64,000 bases of DNA from Bacteroidota bacterium (GTDB taxonomy: Bacteria; Bacteroidota; Bacteroidia; B-17B0; Aurantibacillaceae): the NCBI GenBank assembly GCA_021155905.1, contig JAJNBG010000006.1, positions 1 through 64,000 on the forward strand. The letters run 5' to 3'. Of the stretch, positions 1-8,490 are shown piece by piece; positions within the stretch are counted from its first letter, which is position 1; every line of letters starts with the position of its first letter. Made by a program: the position numbers and the translations under genes. The notes under the pieces were generated by a model. The model was not told the origin of the DNA, searched no databases, and was given only the letters and a program-made list of their open reading frames with translations.

Positions 1-4
1 TACC

Positions 5-160
5 ATGAAACGCACTTTCCAACCATCGCAACGTAAAAGAAGAAACAAACACGGATTTCGTGAGCGTATGGCTTCTGCAAATGGCCGTAGAGTTATTGCA
101 AGTCGCAGAGCAAAAGGTCGTAAAAAACTAACTGTTTCCAGCGAAAAAACTCATAAATAA
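5..160 (+). CDS. rpmH: 50S ribosomal protein L34
   Basis: Structural protein of the large ribosomal subunit. The 51-residue reading frame starts [20 protein letters not shown] and continues with the [20 protein letters not shown] block that defines L34; length and extreme Arg/Lys content are typical. The ATG lies four bases into the window, so the upstream region and promoter are not visible. In many bacteria rpmH sits near dnaA or rnpA; neither is in view here. A hairpin with a T-run follows about 40 bases after the stop. It is too short for a usual ORF cut-off but is unambiguous. Confidence 0.97.
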   Translation: MKRTFQPSQRKRRNKHGFRERMASANGRRVIASRRAKGRKKLTVSSEKTHK

Positions 161-197
161 TAGTGCTTTTCTAAAGCAATTTAGTATCTTTTTAACA

Positions 198-229
198 AAG
201 CTGCCTGTATTCACGGGCGGCTTTTTTAT
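198..229 (+). terminator. Rho-independent terminator after rpmH
   Basis: An 8-pair stem (AAGCTGCC with GGCGGCTT, one G-T pair) and a 10-base loop are followed by a T-run. It ends the rpmH transcript before the GH18 gene. Confidence 0.85.
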
Positions 230-255
230 TATATTTACTAGTCTAAAATGAAATT

Positions 256-3200
256 ATGATTAAAAAATTACTGTTTTTATTGCTTTTACCACTTACATTT
301 TCCGCACAACAGTCAACGGTTCAGGAGCAAAGCCAATATTATAAAAACTTTTCTTTTACAAAAGAAACACAATGGGATAGTTTAAACACCGTTGAAAACG
401 GGGTTGTTTATCAATCCGGTTTAAGCCAGGCTAAATCAACTACTGCCTGCACACTCAACAAAAAAGTATATGGCTGGCATCCATACTGGGTTGGAACTGT
501 TTTCAATAATTATAATTGGGATATGCTTAGCGACTTTTGTTATTTTAATTACGATGTAAGTCCAACAACAGGCAACAACACTAATGGTTCATTTGCATGG
601 AATACAAGCGATGCTGTCGATTCTGCATTAAGCAAAGGGGTTAATGTACATTTTTGCGCGACGTTATTTGGCAGCCATTCTACCTTTTGGGGAAGTTCAA
701 CTGCCCAACAAACTTTTATCACCAATGCAATTAATTTATTGAATTCACGTCCGGGAAGTAATGGAATTAATATTGATTTTGAAGGGATGGGATCAGGCGA
801 TAAAGCCCCTTTTGCAACATTCATGACTAATCTATGTAACCAGGTTCATGCAGCCAACGCTAATTATAAAGTGACCATGGCTTTATATGCTGTTGAATGG
901 GGTAGTAACACATTTGATATCGCTGCACTAAATCCCATTGTGGATAATTTTATCATTATGGGATACGATTACTACTACTCAGGATCAAGCACAGCTGGCC
1001 CTGAAGCTCCTTTATATAATTTTCAAACAGGTTATAATTACACGTTAGCGAAATCCATCACCCATTATCTAAACAAGGGAGTTTCTAAAAGCAAACTATT
1101 ACTCGGTTTACCCTGGTATGGTCGTGAATGGGAAACACTGGCCGCCACTGCTCCGTCCAGTACAACCGGAGGGTTTACTTCTTCCAGAACCTACAACTAT
1201 GTTCGTAATAACTCCGGAACGTATTCAGCCGCCAATAAAAACTGGGAAAGCAACAGTTTTGAAAATTACTACTCGTACCAAAGTTCAGGTAATTGGCGCC
1301 AATGCTGGATAGACGATAATTACACATACGGTCGCAAATTTGATCTTGTCAACCAACGTGGTATTGGCGGAATTGGAATATGGGCATTGGGCTACGATGA
1401 TGGTTACTCGGATTTATGGAACCTGATTAAGGATAAATTTTCAAGTTGTGCTACCGTTCCCTGCACAGATAGTATTTTTGACATGGGCGGTCCCGCAAGA
1501 AATTATTATGACAACGAAAATTATGTTTACACCATCGCGCCTAACGGGGCAAGCAAAGTCAATTTAAATTTTAGTTACGTTAAAACTGAAGTGAATTTTG
1601 ATACCCTGTTTGTATATGACGGAAACTCGATCTCCTCTCCTACCCTGGGCATATACACCGGAACAACCAGCACGTCTTTTTCATTAACTTCTACTACTCC
1701 TTCTCTTACTATCCGTTTCAAATCTGATGGCGGAACGGTGAGTGCAGGATATAAAGCAATTTGGAGCTGCGTTCAGGATAATACAATTCCAACCACTCAG
1801 ATCAATACACCAAGTGGTTGGATCACTCAAAATTTCACGACTACCTATACAGATGCGGATAATGCGGGAGGCACCGGCATAGAAAAAAGTTTCTATCTGC
1901 CTTGCCACTACAACGGCGTTGAATGGAGAGCCAATGGAAACAGAGGTTTTTTCCAGGATGATTTTATTGGGACCGCTATACATCCCGATTGGACTACTTC
2001 TGTTGGAACGTGGAGTATTGTATCCGGGGGCCTGGTACAAAGTGATGAAACAAACAGTAATACCAATATTTATGCAACGGTTACTCAAAGCTTATCCAAC
2101 CGTTATTTGTACTGTTTCAAAGGAACCATCACCGGAGCCAACACGAACCGAAGAGCAGGTATTTACATTGCCTGCGATGCTCCTTCTCAGACGCAGAGAG
2201 GAAACAGTTATATGATCTGGTTCAGGCCTGATCAAAGTGCTGTTGAATTTTATAAATCTGTTGCAAACACCATTGGGCTACCAACCTATTCTGCGACCTG
2301 CAATATTACGGCAGGAACAACTTACGATTACAAAATTTCCTACGACCGGATCACCGGAGAAATTAAAGTATGGCAAAATAATTTGTTCATTGCATCCTGG
2401 ACTGACAGCACACCTCATGCTACCGGAACAGCGGTTTCTTTCAGAACAGGAAACAGTACTTTTAAAATTGATGATTTTAAAATTTTCAGGTCCAGGGCCA
2501 CAAGCCATACTATATTAGTGGGCGCTTCCAATACCAATGATCTTCGGAATGAAAATCCGGCACCCACGACTCCTGCCGGAAAAATTAACAGCATCACGAA
2601 AGACAATGCGAATAACTTATCGGCCATCGCTACTCAAACCTTAAATATTGACTGGACCAAACCGGTTGCCCCATCTGTTATGAAAGATGGTACAGCAACT
2701 GATATTGATACCACTTTTACAGGGTCACAGTTAGATCTGAATTATACCACTGCTAAAGATACGAACTCGGGTGTCAACACTTACTATTACGCTATTGGGA
2801 CCACCGCCGGCTCGCAAAACATTACCGCGTGGACAGCGAACGGTTTAAATCTGTCGGCCACCAAAACAGGATTATCCTTAAGTAATAACCAGAAATATTT
2901 TATAATGGTAAAAGCTAAAAACGGTGCCGGTTTGGTAAGTGACAGTACAGTGAGCGATGGTGTGATTTATTTAATGTCAACGGGTTTAGATCAAAACAAT
3001 GACCTTAATCATTTATCTGTTTATCCAAATCCCGCTAATGAGAAAGCAACTATTAGTATCGTGAGCCCGGCTAATGAAATGATTCATTATTCATTAATGG
3101 ATGTGACCGGGAAAGTGATTGAACAAAAAGACTTAGAAGTCGTTTCAGGAATTAATACCTTAGAGATTAATATTAATCAACTACATTTAAGTAAAGGGAT

Positions 3201-3261
3201 TTATTTTATTAAACTCTCGTCAAACGGCGAAGAAACTGTTAAGAAATTGATTGTTGAATAA
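256..3261 (+). CDS. Secreted GH18 chitinase-like protein with CUB-like domain and T9SS sorting domain
   Basis: Probable secreted glycoside hydrolase of family 18 (chitinase, ENGase or spore-lytic type). Residues 1-17 are a signal peptide ending FSA-QQ. A GH18 barrel spans roughly 70-395, with the catalytic block at 170-176 (GINIDFE) and the later LLGLPWYGREWE and GIGIWALGYDD strands. In the DxxDxDxE motif the first two acidic positions are Asn, but D174 and the catalytic E176 remain, so activity is plausible. Residues about 400-510 resemble a CUB domain (Cys pair, LFVYDG, IRFKSDGG). A laminin-G/concanavalin-like module (about 575-745) and an Fn3-like module follow. The C-terminus (VYPNPANEKATISI to GIYFIKLSSNGEETVKKLIVE-type) is a type A T9SS sorting domain, implying export through T9SS. 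The substrate is not evident. Confidence 0.85.
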   Translation: MIKKLLFLLLLPLTFSAQQSTVQEQSQYYKNFSFTKETQWDSLNTVENGVVYQSGLSQAKSTTACTLNKKVYGWHPYWVGTVFNNYNWDMLSDFCYFNYDVSPTTGNNTNGSFAWNTSDAVDSALSKGVNVHFCATLFGSHSTFWGSSTAQQTFITNAINLLNSRPGSNGINIDFEGMGSGDKAPFATFMTNLCNQVHAANANYKVTMALYAVEWGSNTFDIAALNPIVDNFIIMGYDYYYSGSSTAGPEAPLYNFQTGYNYTLAKSITHYLNKGVSKSKLLLGLPWYGREWETLAATAPSSTTGGFTSSRTYNYVRNNSGTYSAANKNWESNSFENYYSYQSSGNWRQCWIDDNYTYGRKFDLVNQRGIGGIGIWALGYDDGYSDLWNLIKDKFSSCATVPCTDSIFDMGGPARNYYDNENYVYTIAPNGASKVNLNFSYVKTEVNFDTLFVYDGNSISSPTLGIYTGTTSTSFSLTSTTPSLTIRFKSDGGTVSAGYKAIWSCVQDNTIPTTQINTPSGWITQNFTTTYTDADNAGGTGIEKSFYLPCHYNGVEWRANGNRGFFQDDFIGTAIHPDWTTSVGTWSIVSGGLVQSDETNSNTNIYATVTQSLSNRYLYCFKGTITGANTNRRAGIYIACDAPSQTQRGNSYMIWFRPDQSAVEFYKSVANTIGLPTYSATCNITAGTTYDYKISYDRITGEIKVWQNNLFIASWTDSTPHATGTAVSFRTGNSTFKIDDFKIFRSRATSHTILVGASNTNDLRNENPAPTTPAGKINSITKDNANNLSAIATQTLNIDWTKPVAPSVMKDGTATDIDTTFTGSQLDLNYTTAKDTNSGVNTYYYAIGTTAGSQNITAWTANGLNLSATKTGLSLSNNQKYFIMVKAKNGAGLVSDSTVSDGVIYLMSTGLDQNNDLNHLSVYPNPANEKATISIVSPANEMIHYSLMDVTGKVIEQKDLEVVSGINTLEININQLHLSKGIYFIKLSSNGEETVKKLIVE

Positions 3262-3419
3262 TGTTTCGTCTTTTCCATCTTTTTGAAAATAAATACGAAC
3301 CAATTAAAAGAAGCAGTTCATTTAAAGATTTTCCAGAATGGGCAATCTATCCTGCCTTTGCAATCTTAGTATTTGTTATTTTTCTCCTGATAAAAGGTAG
3401 AAAAACTAAAAATCACTAA
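3261..3419 (+). CDS. Small single-pass membrane protein (52 aa), hypothetical
   Basis: The ATG overlaps the stop codon of the GH18 gene (TAATG), a typical translational coupling. The frame encodes MFRLFHLFENKYEPIKRSSS, then WAIYPAFAILVFVIFLLIKG, a clear transmembrane helix at about residues 29-46, and a short basic tail. It ends 21 bases before a terminator, so the GH18 gene and this frame fill one transcription unit. I do not recognise a family. The coupling, the plausible topology and the terminator position are the only support. Confidence 0.5.
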   Translation: MFRLFHLFENKYEPIKRSSSFKDFPEWAIYPAFAILVFVIFLLIKGRKTKNH

Positions 3420-3440
3420 TAAATGTTGGGGAGATAGCAC

Positions 3441-3476
3441 AAAAAAAAGCGAAGACTATACTCTCCGCTTTTTTTA
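3441..3476. terminator. Bidirectional terminator
   Basis: A 10-pair stem AAAAAAAGCG / CGCTTTTTTT with a 14-base loop lies between the convergent small membrane ORF and the PKD protein gene. It has A-runs and T-runs on both sides, so it can serve both strands. Confidence 0.85.
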
Positions 3477-3495
3477 TTAATTCTACTTGCATTCT

Positions 3496-4089
3496 TTAAT
3501 CAACAATTAACTTCTTGGATTCAATGCCATTCTCCGTTTTGAAGCGGATAAAATAAATTCCCGCAGATAAATTTTTGGTATTATAGCGAATTGAATGGTC
3601 ACCCACCTCCGACTTTTTTTCTGATTCTACCTGATCAATCACCTTGCCGGTAATGTCTATCACAGAAATACTTAAATCAGATTCCTGAGTCAGTGAATAA
3701 TCAATTACAACGTAAGAACTTGCCGGGTTCGGTCTAATGTTCACGTTTTTCAGGTTTTTGATATACTCGTTAACGCCTACTAACGTTATGGCCACAGTCT
3801 GACACTTGGAAGCAGTACATGTAGTTGATGGAGGAGTATAATATCCAAGATTCAAACAAACAGAATAAGTACCACTTGCTGTGTAGGTATGAGACGCTGC
3901 CTGTCCTACTGAAAGAAATGATCCATCTCCCCATTGCCATGAATATCCGGGAGTACCAGACCCTGTTCCACTCCCAGTTACTGACACAGTACCAGCTGTT
4001 ACCGTATAAGTATAATCAGCAGTACACTGCGCTTTGACAAGCGTGGCAGTAATTAATAATCCAAAAATAAAAAATAGTTGTTTTTTCAT
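3496..4089 (-). CDS. Secreted PKD-like domain protein with T9SS sorting domain
   Basis: A 197-residue exported protein. Residues 1-20 form a signal peptide (MKKQLFFIFGLLITATLVKA). A compact PKD-like beta domain follows at about 25-102, with the YSWQWGDGS strand and the SHTYTASGTYSVCL strand typical of PKD folds. The last 80 or so residues are a type A T9SS sorting domain (IRPNPASSYVVIDYS, VIDITGKVI, AGIYFIRFKTENGIESKKL). With no catalytic domain it is probably a cell-surface or secreted binding or structural protein. It is monocistronic between the bidirectional terminator and a divergent glycosyltransferase gene. Confidence 0.8.
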   Translation of the reverse strand: MKKQLFFIFGLLITATLVKAQCTADYTYTVTAGTVSVTGSGTGSGTPGYSWQWGDGSFLSVGQAASHTYTASGTYSVCLNLGYYTPPSTTCTASKCQTVAITLVGVNEYIKNLKNVNIRPNPASSYVVIDYSLTQESDLSISVIDITGKVIDQVESEKKSEVGDHSIRYNTKNLSAGIYFIRFKTENGIESKKLIVD

Positions 4090-4225
4090 AGCTATGTTTT
4101 TAAAGGTTTTACCAAATATAAAAGTTTATTTCCCCTCAGGCATAAGACCTTTTTAAAATTATAAGCACAGTCCTGTGTTAATTTACATTTACCCTCTGAT
4201 TTATATGTCTGTGTAAATCCATATC

Positions 4226-5338
4226 TTGCAAAAAAAACGAGTGCCCAAAATATTGATCATAGCCGACCATCGTTTAAACCGTTCCCCGAGTCAACGGTAC
4301 CGTTTTGAACAATACCTGGATTTTTTCAAGTCTAACGGCTTTAATTGCGAACTTTCTGAAATCATCACACAAAAAGATGATGCAGTATTTTATAGTCCGG
4401 GAAAATATTTACAAAAAGCATGGATTCTCTTTAAATCTATTTTTATAAGATTCAAAGATCTGCGACGATCTAAAAATTTCGATATTATTTTTATCCAGCG
4501 GGAAGCATTATTACTTGGCTCATCATACTTTGAAAAACAATTTTATAAAAAGAACAAAGTTATTTTTGATTTTGATGATAGTATCTGGTTACTGGATACC
4601 TCTCCTGAAAATAAAAAATTTGAGTTCCTGAAAAATCCTCAAAAAACAAAGATCAATATTTCACATGCGCATAAAGTGATTGCCGGAAATTCATTTTTGG
4701 CCAATTATGCTAAACAATTTAATCCGAATACTATTATTATTCCGACCACCATTGATACTGATTTCCATGTTCCAAAACCTGAATTAAGAGGCTTCGACTC
4801 CGCTCAGCCTGACAAAAAAATAGTGATCGGATGGAGCGGAAGCATCAGTACACTGAAACATTTTGAACTGGCGGTTCCCGCCTTAAAAGAAATTCAAAAA
4901 AAATACCCTGGCAAAACGGAAGTCCATGTTATCGGGCAAGGTGCTTATACTCATCCTGACATTTCCATTATTAGTAAAAACTGGGGTGCACGAACCGAGG
5001 TGGATGACCTGAATTGCCTTGACATTGGCATCATGCCTTTACCAAACGACGAATGGGTAAAAGGAAAATGTGGCTTAAAAGGTCTGTCCTACATGGCATG
5101 TGGTGTAGCCACTATTATGAGTAATGTTGGCGTTAATCCCGAAATTATCGATCATGGAGAAAACGGCTTCCTGGCATCAACACAGCAGGAATGGATAGAC
5201 TGTTTATCACAATTAATAGAAAACCCTGATCTCCGCCATAAAATGGCCGCAGCCGGAAGAGAGACCGTGGTTAAAAACTACTCCGTAAATGCTAATAAAG
5301 ATAAGTACCTGGAGGTTTTGAATTCTCTTATAAAATAG
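4226..5338 (+). CDS. Glycosyltransferase, group 1 (GT4-like)
   Basis: Predicted cytoplasmic GT-B glycosyltransferase that moves a sugar from an activated donor to a cell-surface glycan precursor; the substrate is unknown. The N-terminal half has a Rossmann-like start (KILIIADHR) and FDFDDSIW. The C-terminal half has IVIGWSGS, DIGIMPLPNDEWVKGKCGLKG and a PEIIDHGENGF block typical of GT4 enzymes. No ATG is available: an in-frame stop lies just upstream, so translation must start at TTG 4226 or GTG 4241. Residues 188-196 read RGFDSAQPD and are encoded by a copy of a dispersed palindromic repeat placed between the two Rossmann domains (see the repeat entry). The gene stands alone. Confidence 0.85.
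   Translation: MQKKRVPKILIIADHRLNRSPSQRYRFEQYLDFFKSNGFNCELSEIITQKDDAVFYSPGKYLQKAWILFKSIFIRFKDLRRSKNFDIIFIQREALLLGSSYFEKQFYKKNKVIFDFDDSIWLLDTSPENKKFEFLKNPQKTKINISHAHKVIAGNSFLANYAKQFNPNTIIIPTTIDTDFHVPKPELRGFDSAQPDKKIVIGWSGSISTLKHFELAVPALKEIQKKYPGKTEVHVIGQGAYTHPDISIISKNWGARTEVDDLNCLDIGIMPLPNDEWVKGKCGLKGLSYMACGVATIMSNVGVNPEIIDHGENGFLASTQQEWIDCLSQLIENPDLRHKMAAAGRETVVKNYSVNANKDKYLEVLNSLIK
4791..4813 (+). repeat. Dispersed repeat copy inside a coding region (encodes FDSAQPD)
   Basis: TTCGACTCCGCTCAGCCTGA lies in frame inside the glycosyltransferase gene and reads FDSAQPD. A related copy at 10951-10978 (minus strand) matches at 19 of 22 bases, and the arms of the inverted repeat at 7807-7864 are clearly similar. 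FDSAQPD stretches from such repeats are known in Flavobacteria proteins. Confidence 0.75.
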
Positions 5339-5385
5339 TAGATTTACTCCCACTAAAATCTGAACAATCCCAGAATAAATAGACT

Positions 5386-6468
5386 ATGAAAAACACTACA
5401 CTTACTCAAAAACACACTTCTTTGGGAGCTAAAATGGTTCCTTTTGCCGGATATAATATGCCCGTTTCATATAGCGGATTAAACGATGAACATGCTACTG
5501 TACGAAATGCCGTTGGTGTATTTGACGTCAGCCATATGGGTGAGTTTATTTTAAAAGGGGATAAAGCCCTTGACCTTATCCAGAAGGTAACCAGCAATGA
5601 TGCGTCGGTGTTGACTGATGGAAAAGCACAATACTCTTGCTTACCAAACAATGACGGCGGAATCGTAGACGATTTAATTGTTTACCGTATTGATGAAAAA
5701 ACTTACCTGTTGGTGGTGAATGCTTCCAATATTGAAAAGGACTGGAACTGGATTTCCAAACACAATACGTTTGGAGTGGACATGAAAAACATTTCCGAAG
5801 AAACCTCTTTATTGGCAGTGCAAGGTCCGAAAGCAATGGATACTCTTCAAAAATTAACAGATGTGAAGTTGGCCGACATTCCTTACTATTCATTTGCAAA
5901 AGGAAAATTCAACGGCATTGATAATGTGATTATTTCGAATACAGGCTACACCGGCGCCGGTGGATTTGAGCTTTACTTCAAAAACGAGGACGCCGAAAAA
6001 ATCTGGAATGCCATATTTGAAGCAGGAGAAGAATTCGGCATTAAACCGATAGGATTAGGCGCCCGCGATACCTTACGTTTGGAAATGGGCTTCTGCTTGT
6101 ACGGAAACGATATTGACGACACAACGTCACCGATTGAAGCGGGTTTAGGATGGATCACAAAATTCACCAAAGACTTTACAAATCGTGCAGCCATTGAAAA
6201 ACAAAAAACGGACGGTGTTACAAAAAAACTGGTAGGTTTTGAAATGATTGATCGCGGTATTCCTCGCCACGATTACGAGATTGCAGACGCTGACGGGAAC
6301 ATCATTGGCAAAGTAACTTCAGGTACTCAATCACCGACCTTAAATAAAGCAATCGGAATGGGTTATGTTAATAAAGATTTTGCAAAGGCTGATACCGAGA
6401 TCTATATTATGATCAGGGATAAAGCGATTAAAGCAAAAGTTTGTAAAATCCCATTTTTGAAAAAATAG
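5386..6468 (+). CDS. gcvT: Glycine cleavage system T protein (aminomethyltransferase)
   Basis: GcvT transfers the methylene group from the aminomethyl-lipoyl H protein to tetrahydrofolate and releases ammonia, in cytoplasmic glycine degradation. At 360 residues the length is normal. Family signatures are visible: the N-terminal [21 protein letters not shown] and MPVSYSG segments, [12 protein letters not shown], the [13 protein letters not shown] folate-site region, [19 protein letters not shown], and the C-terminal barrel with [22 protein letters not shown]. The genes for the P, H and L proteins are not nearby, as is common in Bacteroidota. An intergenic palindrome and the ComB-like gene follow. 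Confidence 0.96.
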   Translation: MKNTTLTQKHTSLGAKMVPFAGYNMPVSYSGLNDEHATVRNAVGVFDVSHMGEFILKGDKALDLIQKVTSNDASVLTDGKAQYSCLPNNDGGIVDDLIVYRIDEKTYLLVVNASNIEKDWNWISKHNTFGVDMKNISEETSLLAVQGPKAMDTLQKLTDVKLADIPYYSFAKGKFNGIDNVIISNTGYTGAGGFELYFKNEDAEKIWNAIFEAGEEFGIKPIGLGARDTLRLEMGFCLYGNDIDDTTSPIEAGLGWITKFTKDFTNRAAIEKQKTDGVTKKLVGFEMIDRGIPRHDYEIADADGNIIGKVTSGTQSPTLNKAIGMGYVNKDFAKADTEIYIMIRDKAIKAKVCKIPFLKK

Positions 6469-6473
6469 TCTTC

Positions 6474-6493
6474 GTTCCGATAGCTATCGGAAC
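6474..6493. repeat. Perfect 20-bp palindrome
   Basis: GTTCCGATAGCTATCGGAAC is a perfect 20-base palindrome six bases after the gcvT stop. There is no T-run, so it is not a classic terminator. CCGATAGCTATCGG-type palindromes recur in some Bacteroidota genomes; only this copy was seen here. Confidence 0.7.
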
Positions 6494-6533
6494 CGCTCTC
6501 ACGCCAAGACGTGATAACAAAAAAATAAATTAC

Positions 6534-7241
6534 ATGAACATAGAAGTTTGTTATACCCCACAAGCCTACCATCTCTTTCATAAGCCGGATGCGATCGTGG
6601 TTGTAATAGATGTTTTCAGGGCAACCTCCGCTATTGTTACCGCTTTTTATAATGGCGTCAGTAAAATGATACCGGTTGCAACTGTTGAAGAAGCTATGGA
6701 ATACCAACGTAACGGTTACCTTGCTGCAGCAGAACGGAACGGAGAGATGATGGAAGGATTTGAATTAGGGAACAGCCCGTTTGGTTATATGAACAACAAG
6801 GTAAAAGGTAAAACTATTGCTATTTCAACAACTAACGGAACGCAAGCCATTGAAGCCAGCCGCCATGCCTCAAAAATTCTGATCGGCAGTTTTTTAAACC
6901 TCGATGTTCTGTGCGAATATTTATCAGCACAAAAAAAAGAAGTCATCCTGGTTTGCGCAGGATGGAAAAATAAATTTAACCTGGAAGACACCATCTTTGC
7001 AGGGGCTGTAGTTCATAAACTCATTACCGAATCCGGTTATACTATTACCTGTGATTCAGCCATCGCTTCCAATCATTTATACAGTCTTGCTAAAAATGAT
7101 CTGTATACCTTTTTATCAAATTCATCTCACCGAAATCGTTTGGCAAAGCTGGACCTGGAACGTGATATTCAATACTGCCTGACACCCAACCAATGCCCGG
7201 TTATACCGGTGATGGAAGGCAAATATTTAGTGAAGCTTTAA
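6534..7241 (+). CDS. 2-phosphosulfolactate phosphatase family protein (ComB-like)
   Basis: Member of the ComB family, whose founder is the Mg-dependent phosphatase that hydrolyses 2-phosphosulfolactate in coenzyme M biosynthesis. The start MNIEVCYTPQA, the VVIDVFRATSAIVTAF block, the GFELGNSPFGY loop, and the TISTTNGTQAIEAS and VILVCAGWKNKFNLEDTIFAGA-type segments match the family. At 235 residues the length is normal. Coenzyme M is not expected in this phylum, so the substrate here is probably another phosphoester; this is inference. The stop codon overlaps the next ATG. Confidence 0.85.
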   Translation: MNIEVCYTPQAYHLFHKPDAIVVVIDVFRATSAIVTAFYNGVSKMIPVATVEEAMEYQRNGYLAAAERNGEMMEGFELGNSPFGYMNNKVKGKTIAISTTNGTQAIEASRHASKILIGSFLNLDVLCEYLSAQKKEVILVCAGWKNKFNLEDTIFAGAVVHKLITESGYTITCDSAIASNHLYSLAKNDLYTFLSNSSHRNRLAKLDLERDIQYCLTPNQCPVIPVMEGKYLVKL

Positions 7242-7801
7242 TGGTGATGGAAAACGTTCAGGTGATAGGAAAACGCAGTTCGATAGTAATTAAGAACCAG
7301 GTATTCAGTTTAGTGATCCTTCCTACTGAGGAAAAGAAAAAAGTGAACCTCATGTTCCTTTGGCTATTTGCCTGGTCGGTGAGTGGCATTGTTGTGATAG
7401 CAAATTATTTTACTTTGACCAATGACAATACGAAATTAGTCATTATTATGTGGCTGGGTTTTTGGGCCTATTTTGAATTCAAAATTCTTCGCGTGTATTT
7501 ATGGAAACGTTTTGGTAAAGAAAAATTATGGATCAAAAACGGGAAATTATTGTACCAACAGGATATAAACGGCCGTGGAAAAGTAAAAGAATTTGACCTC
7601 AACCTGATCTCTGATTTCACATTAATTCCCTTAACTCCAGGCAGCATTGCGGATACATTCAGCCAAACGTTCTGGGTGAAGGGCGGTGAACGTATTGAGT
7701 TTACCTGTCAATCCAAAATAATCCGGTTTGGCATGCAACTCAACGATGAAGACGCGAATAAAATTATCGCTGCGTTAAAAAAATTTATAAACAGTAAATA
7801 G
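7241..7801 (+). CDS. Hypothetical membrane protein with two TM helices
   Basis: A 186-residue protein of unknown function. I place the start at the ATG overlapping the comB-like stop (TAATG); an open frame extends 48 bases further upstream but lies inside that gene. A cytoplasmic beta-rich start (MVMENVQVIGKRSSIVIKNQ) is followed by two hydrophobic segments (about 44-64 and 70-88 of this start) and a C-terminal domain with KLWIKNGKLLYQQDINGRGK, which resembles PH-like membrane domains. The pairing with the ComB-like gene implies co-transcription but no clear shared role. Confidence 0.7.
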   Translation: MVMENVQVIGKRSSIVIKNQVFSLVILPTEEKKKVNLMFLWLFAWSVSGIVVIANYFTLTNDNTKLVIIMWLGFWAYFEFKILRVYLWKRFGKEKLWIKNGKLLYQQDINGRGKVKEFDLNLISDFTLIPLTPGSIADTFSQTFWVKGGERIEFTCQSKIIRFGMQLNDEDANKIIAALKKFINSK

Positions 7802-7806
7802 TTACC

Positions 7807-7864
7807 TGTCACGTCGAGCGAAGTCGAGACGTCTATATAGTTCTCGACTTCGCTCGAACTGACA
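7807..7864. repeat. Inverted repeat of the TTCGACTTCGCTCGA family
   Basis: Arms TCGAGCGAAGTCGAGA (7814-7829) and TCTCGACTTCGCTCGA (7842-7857) are perfect 16-base complements, flanked by TGTCA and TGACA that also pair. The right arm resembles the copies at 4791 and 10951. It sits between two convergent genes and could also help end transcription. Confidence 0.8.
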
Positions 7865-7869
7865 AATTT

Positions 7870-8490
7870 TTATTCCAAATCACTTTTCCAGTTCTCAATT
7901 TTCAGTTTTCTGAAGAACTCCTCTTCTTCTACCTCGCGTACTCCACCCGGTGGCAGATCACCTAATTCCATATCCTCAATAGAAACACGTATCAATCGTT
8001 TACAATGATGGTATACTGAAGACACCATCTTCCGAATCTGGTGATACTTTCCTTCTGTTAACGTAATCAGTAACCAGGAGTGCGGCAAATCTTCCCTGAA
8101 CTCATGTCCGCGCTTAGGAAGATCTTTTGGTTTCTCAACGATCTGAACATCACAGGCAGCCGTTGTGTAAAAGCCTCCCCCCTTTACCCTGATCGTAATG
8201 CCTGTTTGCAGCTGGAGTAAACGCTCTTCGTTCACCACTTTTTCAACCTGCACAAGGTAAGTACGCTTATGTGGTGTATCACTTTCGAATAATAGTTTGG
8301 TAACACGTTTGTTGGTTGTGAGTAATAATAATCCTTCCGAATTATTATCCAATCGACCAATCGCATGCGTGCCTTCCGGAAATTCAAAATCAAGATCACC
8401 CAACAGGTTAACCTTATCAGGACTTACAAACTGGGAAACCATTTTGTAAGGTTTATTAATAACAAAGTAACGGTTAGTGCCCGGGTTCAT
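7870..8490 (-). CDS. Pseudouridine synthase, RsuA/RluE type
   Basis: Converts a specific uridine of rRNA to pseudouridine. The catalytic region GTHAIGRLDNNSEGLLLLTT contains the Asp of the GRLD motif. KRTYLVQV, the LTEGKYHQIRKM motif and KRLIRVSIEDMELGDL near the C-terminus are all typical of the RsuA/RluB/RluE/RluF family. There is no N-terminal S4 domain, as in RluE, so RluE is the nearest guess. A longer frame starts at a TTG (8511); I prefer the ATG at 8490 (MNPGTNRYFVINKPYK). The start overlaps the 3' end of the upstream GT2-DUF2062 gene by 17 bases, so the two are probably co-transcribed. Confidence 0.9.
   Translation of the reverse strand: MNPGTNRYFVINKPYKMVSQFVSPDKVNLLGDLDFEFPEGTHAIGRLDNNSEGLLLLTTNKRVTKLLFESDTPHKRTYLVQVEKVVNEERLLQLQTGITIRVKGGGFYTTAACDVQIVEKPKDLPKRGHEFREDLPHSWLLITLTEGKYHQIRKMVSSVYHHCKRLIRVSIEDMELGDLPPGGVREVEEEEFFRKLKIENWKSDLE

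Noticed and set aside
5406-5899. Minus-strand frames inside gcvT (and similar frames inside other large genes)
   Set aside because: They are antisense shadows of well-supported genes.
7193-7240. Longer start of the membrane protein after the ComB-like gene
   Set aside because: It overlaps 49 bases of the preceding gene; the ATG at 7241 fits the usual TAATG coupling.
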